Origin: Candidatus Coatesiibacteriota bacterium
GTDB lineage: Bacteria; RBG-13-66-14
Assembly (NCBI GenBank): GCA_014728185.1
Contig: WJMB01000216.1
Span: 1-6,992, forward strand
DNA length: 6,992 bases
Direction: 5' to 3'
In this document: piece after piece, positions 5,609 through 6,992 of the stretch
Position numbering within the stretch: the stretch's first letter is position 1
Layout of the letters: every line of letters starts with the position of its first letter
Made by a program: the position numbers and the translations under genes
The notes under the pieces: model-generated
Told to the model about the DNA's origin: nothing
What the model saw: only the letters and a program-made list of their open reading frames with translations
Databases searched by the model: none

Positions 5609-6193
5609 ATGCGCAAGCTTCTGATCGCTTTGCTTCTGATCGCCGGGGTGACCCTGGCCGCCGGCCTCAACGTCCAGGCCGCCCCCGAACCCACCGCCAC
5701 CCAGGAACTGCTCTGGGACGCCGATACCGAAGGCAGTGACATCTACAACGTGAAAAGCGGCGTCTGGTTCGTGATGCCCTTCGACGGCACCGTGATCACG
5801 GTGCGCACCGATCACTCCACCGTCAATTATGACGACGGCTACAACGTCATCCTCTGCCCCCGCGGCGCAGACGGCCTGCCCGACGAAGCCTCGACCTACG
5901 GCAGCCTGCATTACCCGGGCGGGGCCTCGGGACCGGGCTGGGTCGACTTCGACGTCAGCTCGCTCAACGTCGAGCTCAACGAGGACGACGAGTTCTACTA
6001 CGTGATTGAGCCCGACAACGGCTTCGAATTCTGGAACGATATCAGCGGCTCGCCGGAACACAACGCCTGGAATCAGGGTGCGGGTTGGAGCACCTCCGGC
6101 CTGCCCCCCTACCACCTGCGCGTGGTCGTCGAGGACGATTCCGGCTCCCGCGTCGAGCTCTCCAGTTGGGGCGAGGTCAAGACCCTCGACTAG
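5609..6193 (+). CDS. Secreted beta-sandwich-like protein, first of a tandem pair
   Basis: Encodes 194 residues. The ATG at 5609 has AAGGAG (5598-5603) 5 nt upstream. A typical Sec signal peptide (MRKLL, hydrophobic to about 20) ends at VQA-A, with likely cleavage after residue 24. The mature protein of about 170 residues is acidic, rich in Asp, Gly and aromatic residues, and has one cysteine (83). Pieces such as VWFVMPFDGTVITVRT (52-67), GWVDFDVSSLNVELNEDDEFYYVIEP (split across 110-135) and YHLRVVVED (168-176) show alternating hydrophobic beta strands. The order is the one seen in small jelly-roll or beta-sandwich modules attached to secreted enzymes in FCB-type bacteria. No catalytic motif is seen and the family is not recognised; a surface, binding or matrix role is only a guess. 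A related copy follows at 6730. It is monocistronic, with its own promoter and terminator. Confidence 0.9.
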   Translation: MRKLLIALLLIAGVTLAAGLNVQAAPEPTATQELLWDADTEGSDIYNVKSGVWFVMPFDGTVITVRTDHSTVNYDDGYNVILCPRGADGLPDEASTYGSLHYPGGASGPGWVDFDVSSLNVELNEDDEFYYVIEPDNGFEFWNDISGSPEHNAWNQGAGWSTSGLPPYHLRVVVEDDSGSRVELSSWGEVKTLD

Positions 6194-6208
6194 CAACACC
6201 AGTCGACG

Positions 6209-6254
6209 ATCTTCTGCGGGGCGATAAACAAACCGCCCCGCAGAAGATTTGTAA
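6209..6254 (+). terminator. Intrinsic terminator of the first secreted-protein gene
   Basis: ATCTTCTGCGGGGCG (6209-6223) and CGCCCCGCAGAAGAT (6234-6248) are perfect 15-bp complements with an AT-rich 10-nt loop, followed by TTGTAA. It begins 15 nt after the stop codon. The stem is very strong and the T tail short, but position and structure make it a convincing end of the transcript. Confidence 0.8.
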
Positions 6255-6644
6255 TGAAGCAATAGAATAATGATATATAGCACCATACCATTGCTATATC
6301 AACATAGTTATTTTCTGAAAATCATCACTCGTTCTTGAACCTACACATACGGTTGAACGATTGTCATCTAGCACTAATTAGCTTTTCACCCTGTCACTTC
6401 AACGTTGTCGATTGTTGACCACAAAGCAACACCTGCATTGAGCACAACGGGCAAACGGAAGGCTATCAGCTCCGCCGACCGGCCTGGAGGCAGCGGCTGT
6501 TGGAGGATAAGCTAAAAGGAACCTGCTGCTTTATTAAGCCCTTATCTTAACCAGATGGCTGATCGAGTTGACGCCAATTGCAAAGCGAGACTCAAGACTT
6601 GCTCCCTTATTGCAGCTATGGATCGCAACTGATATTGGCCCGGT
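6255..6644. other. AT-rich gene-free stretch between the two secreted-protein genes
   Basis: About 390 bp, clearly richer in A and T than the flanking genes, especially 6255-6420. No open frame with a ribosome binding site was found and no tRNA or known RNA was recognised. A short hairpin (TATAGCA/TGCTATA with a 9-nt loop, within about 6265-6300) is too weak to interpret. Confidence 0.6.
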
Positions 6645-6672
6645 TTGTTGTGATGATCCCTTGTGTTATAAT
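6645..6672 (+). promoter_or_regulatory. Extended -10 promoter of the second secreted-protein gene
   Basis: A perfect TATAAT (6667-6672) is preceded by TG one base upstream, giving TGTTATAAT, the extended -10 form that tolerates a weak -35. The best -35 is TTGTTG (6645-6650) with a 16-bp spacer, 3 of 6 matches. Transcription would start near 6679, with about 50 nt of leader before the ATG at 6730. Confidence 0.7.
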
Positions 6673-6729
6673 CGACTCGTCCTCTTGATTAGTACGTTCC
6701 AAAACCCATCCGCTTACGAAAGGACCATT

Positions 6730-6992
6730 ATGCGCAAGCTTCTCATTACTCTGTTGCTTCTCGCCGGCCTGACCCTGGCCGCCGGCATCAGCGTTCAGGC
6801 CGCCCCCGAACCCGCAGCCACCGAAGAGCTCTATTGGGACGCCGACACCACCGGTGGCGAGATGTACAACTGCCCCCGCGCTGTCTGGTTCGTGATGCCC
6901 TTCGACGGCACCATCATCACCGCCCGCACGGGTCTGGGTACCGACGGCACCAGCGACGCCTACGACATCATCTTCTGTGACCGCGGCACAGA
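6730..6992 (+). CDS. Secreted beta-sandwich-like protein, second tandem copy (cut by window edge)
   Basis: 87 residues are visible from the ATG at 6730, with AGGA (6721-6724) 5 nt upstream; the C-terminus is beyond the window. It aligns without gaps to the protein at 5609 over all 87 residues, with 56 identical (64%). The signal peptide (again ending VQA-A) and the block VWFVMPFDGT (52-61) are the most conserved parts; residues 68-80 vary most. It has a cysteine at 48 in addition to the shared one at 83, which would allow a disulfide after export. The function is unknown, as for its neighbour. Tandem duplication with later divergence is the simplest history. Confidence 0.9.
   Translation, partial: MRKLLITLLLLAGLTLAAGISVQAAPEPAATEELYWDADTTGGEMYNCPRAVWFVMPFDGTIITARTGLGTDGTSDAYDIIFCDRGT

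Noticed and set aside
5462..6286. Minus-strand frame of 274 residues opposite the first secreted-protein gene
   Set aside because: It is antisense to a gene with a clear signal peptide, ribosome binding site, promoter and paralogue.
1..6992. CRISPR arrays, tRNA or rRNA genes, transposases
   Set aside because: No regularly spaced direct repeats, no tRNA T-arm with matching acceptor, and no transposase motifs were seen on either strand.

Overview
The window is GC-rich and bacterial, with dense genes separated by three gene-free stretches of 613, 552 and 536 bp. It has a full-length rho, a transketolase split into two subunit genes, a lipoprotein signal sequence, and two secreted proteins of a beta-sandwich style common in poorly cultured FCB-type and related candidate phyla. 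A lipoprotein and secreted proteins with ordinary signal peptides point to a Gram-negative-type envelope. I cannot name the phylum from sequence alone.

Left part, minus strand (1-1798): a sigma70-type promoter (TTGACA, 17 bp, TATGAT) drives rho through a roughly 225-nt leader very rich in C. The rho stop codon overlaps the start of a class I SAM-dependent methyltransferase by 4 bp (ATGA). The methyltransferase runs off the left edge.

Divergent intergenic region (1538-2150): besides the rho promoter and leader, it holds a perfect 21-bp inverted repeat with a 37-bp spacer. Each arm contains an exact sigma54-type -24/-12 element, so two such promoters would point at each other. This is the most unusual structure in the window. 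To its right lies a predicted lipoprotein with LolA/LolB-like features, transcribed on the plus strand.

Middle (3117-5133): two plus-strand genes encode the N- and C-terminal transketolase subunits. They overlap by 1 nt (TGATG) and are closed by a hairpin terminator.

Right part (5134-6992): two tandem paralogous secreted proteins, 64% identical over the 87 residues available. Each has its own Shine-Dalgarno sequence and a good sigma70-type promoter in an AT-richer island. A strong terminator separates them, so they look independently transcribed. The second is cut by the right edge.

The genes do not form a single pathway. Transcription termination (rho), central carbon metabolism (transketolase) and envelope or secreted functions lie side by side. 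I saw no CRISPR array, tRNA, rRNA, transposase or phage gene.
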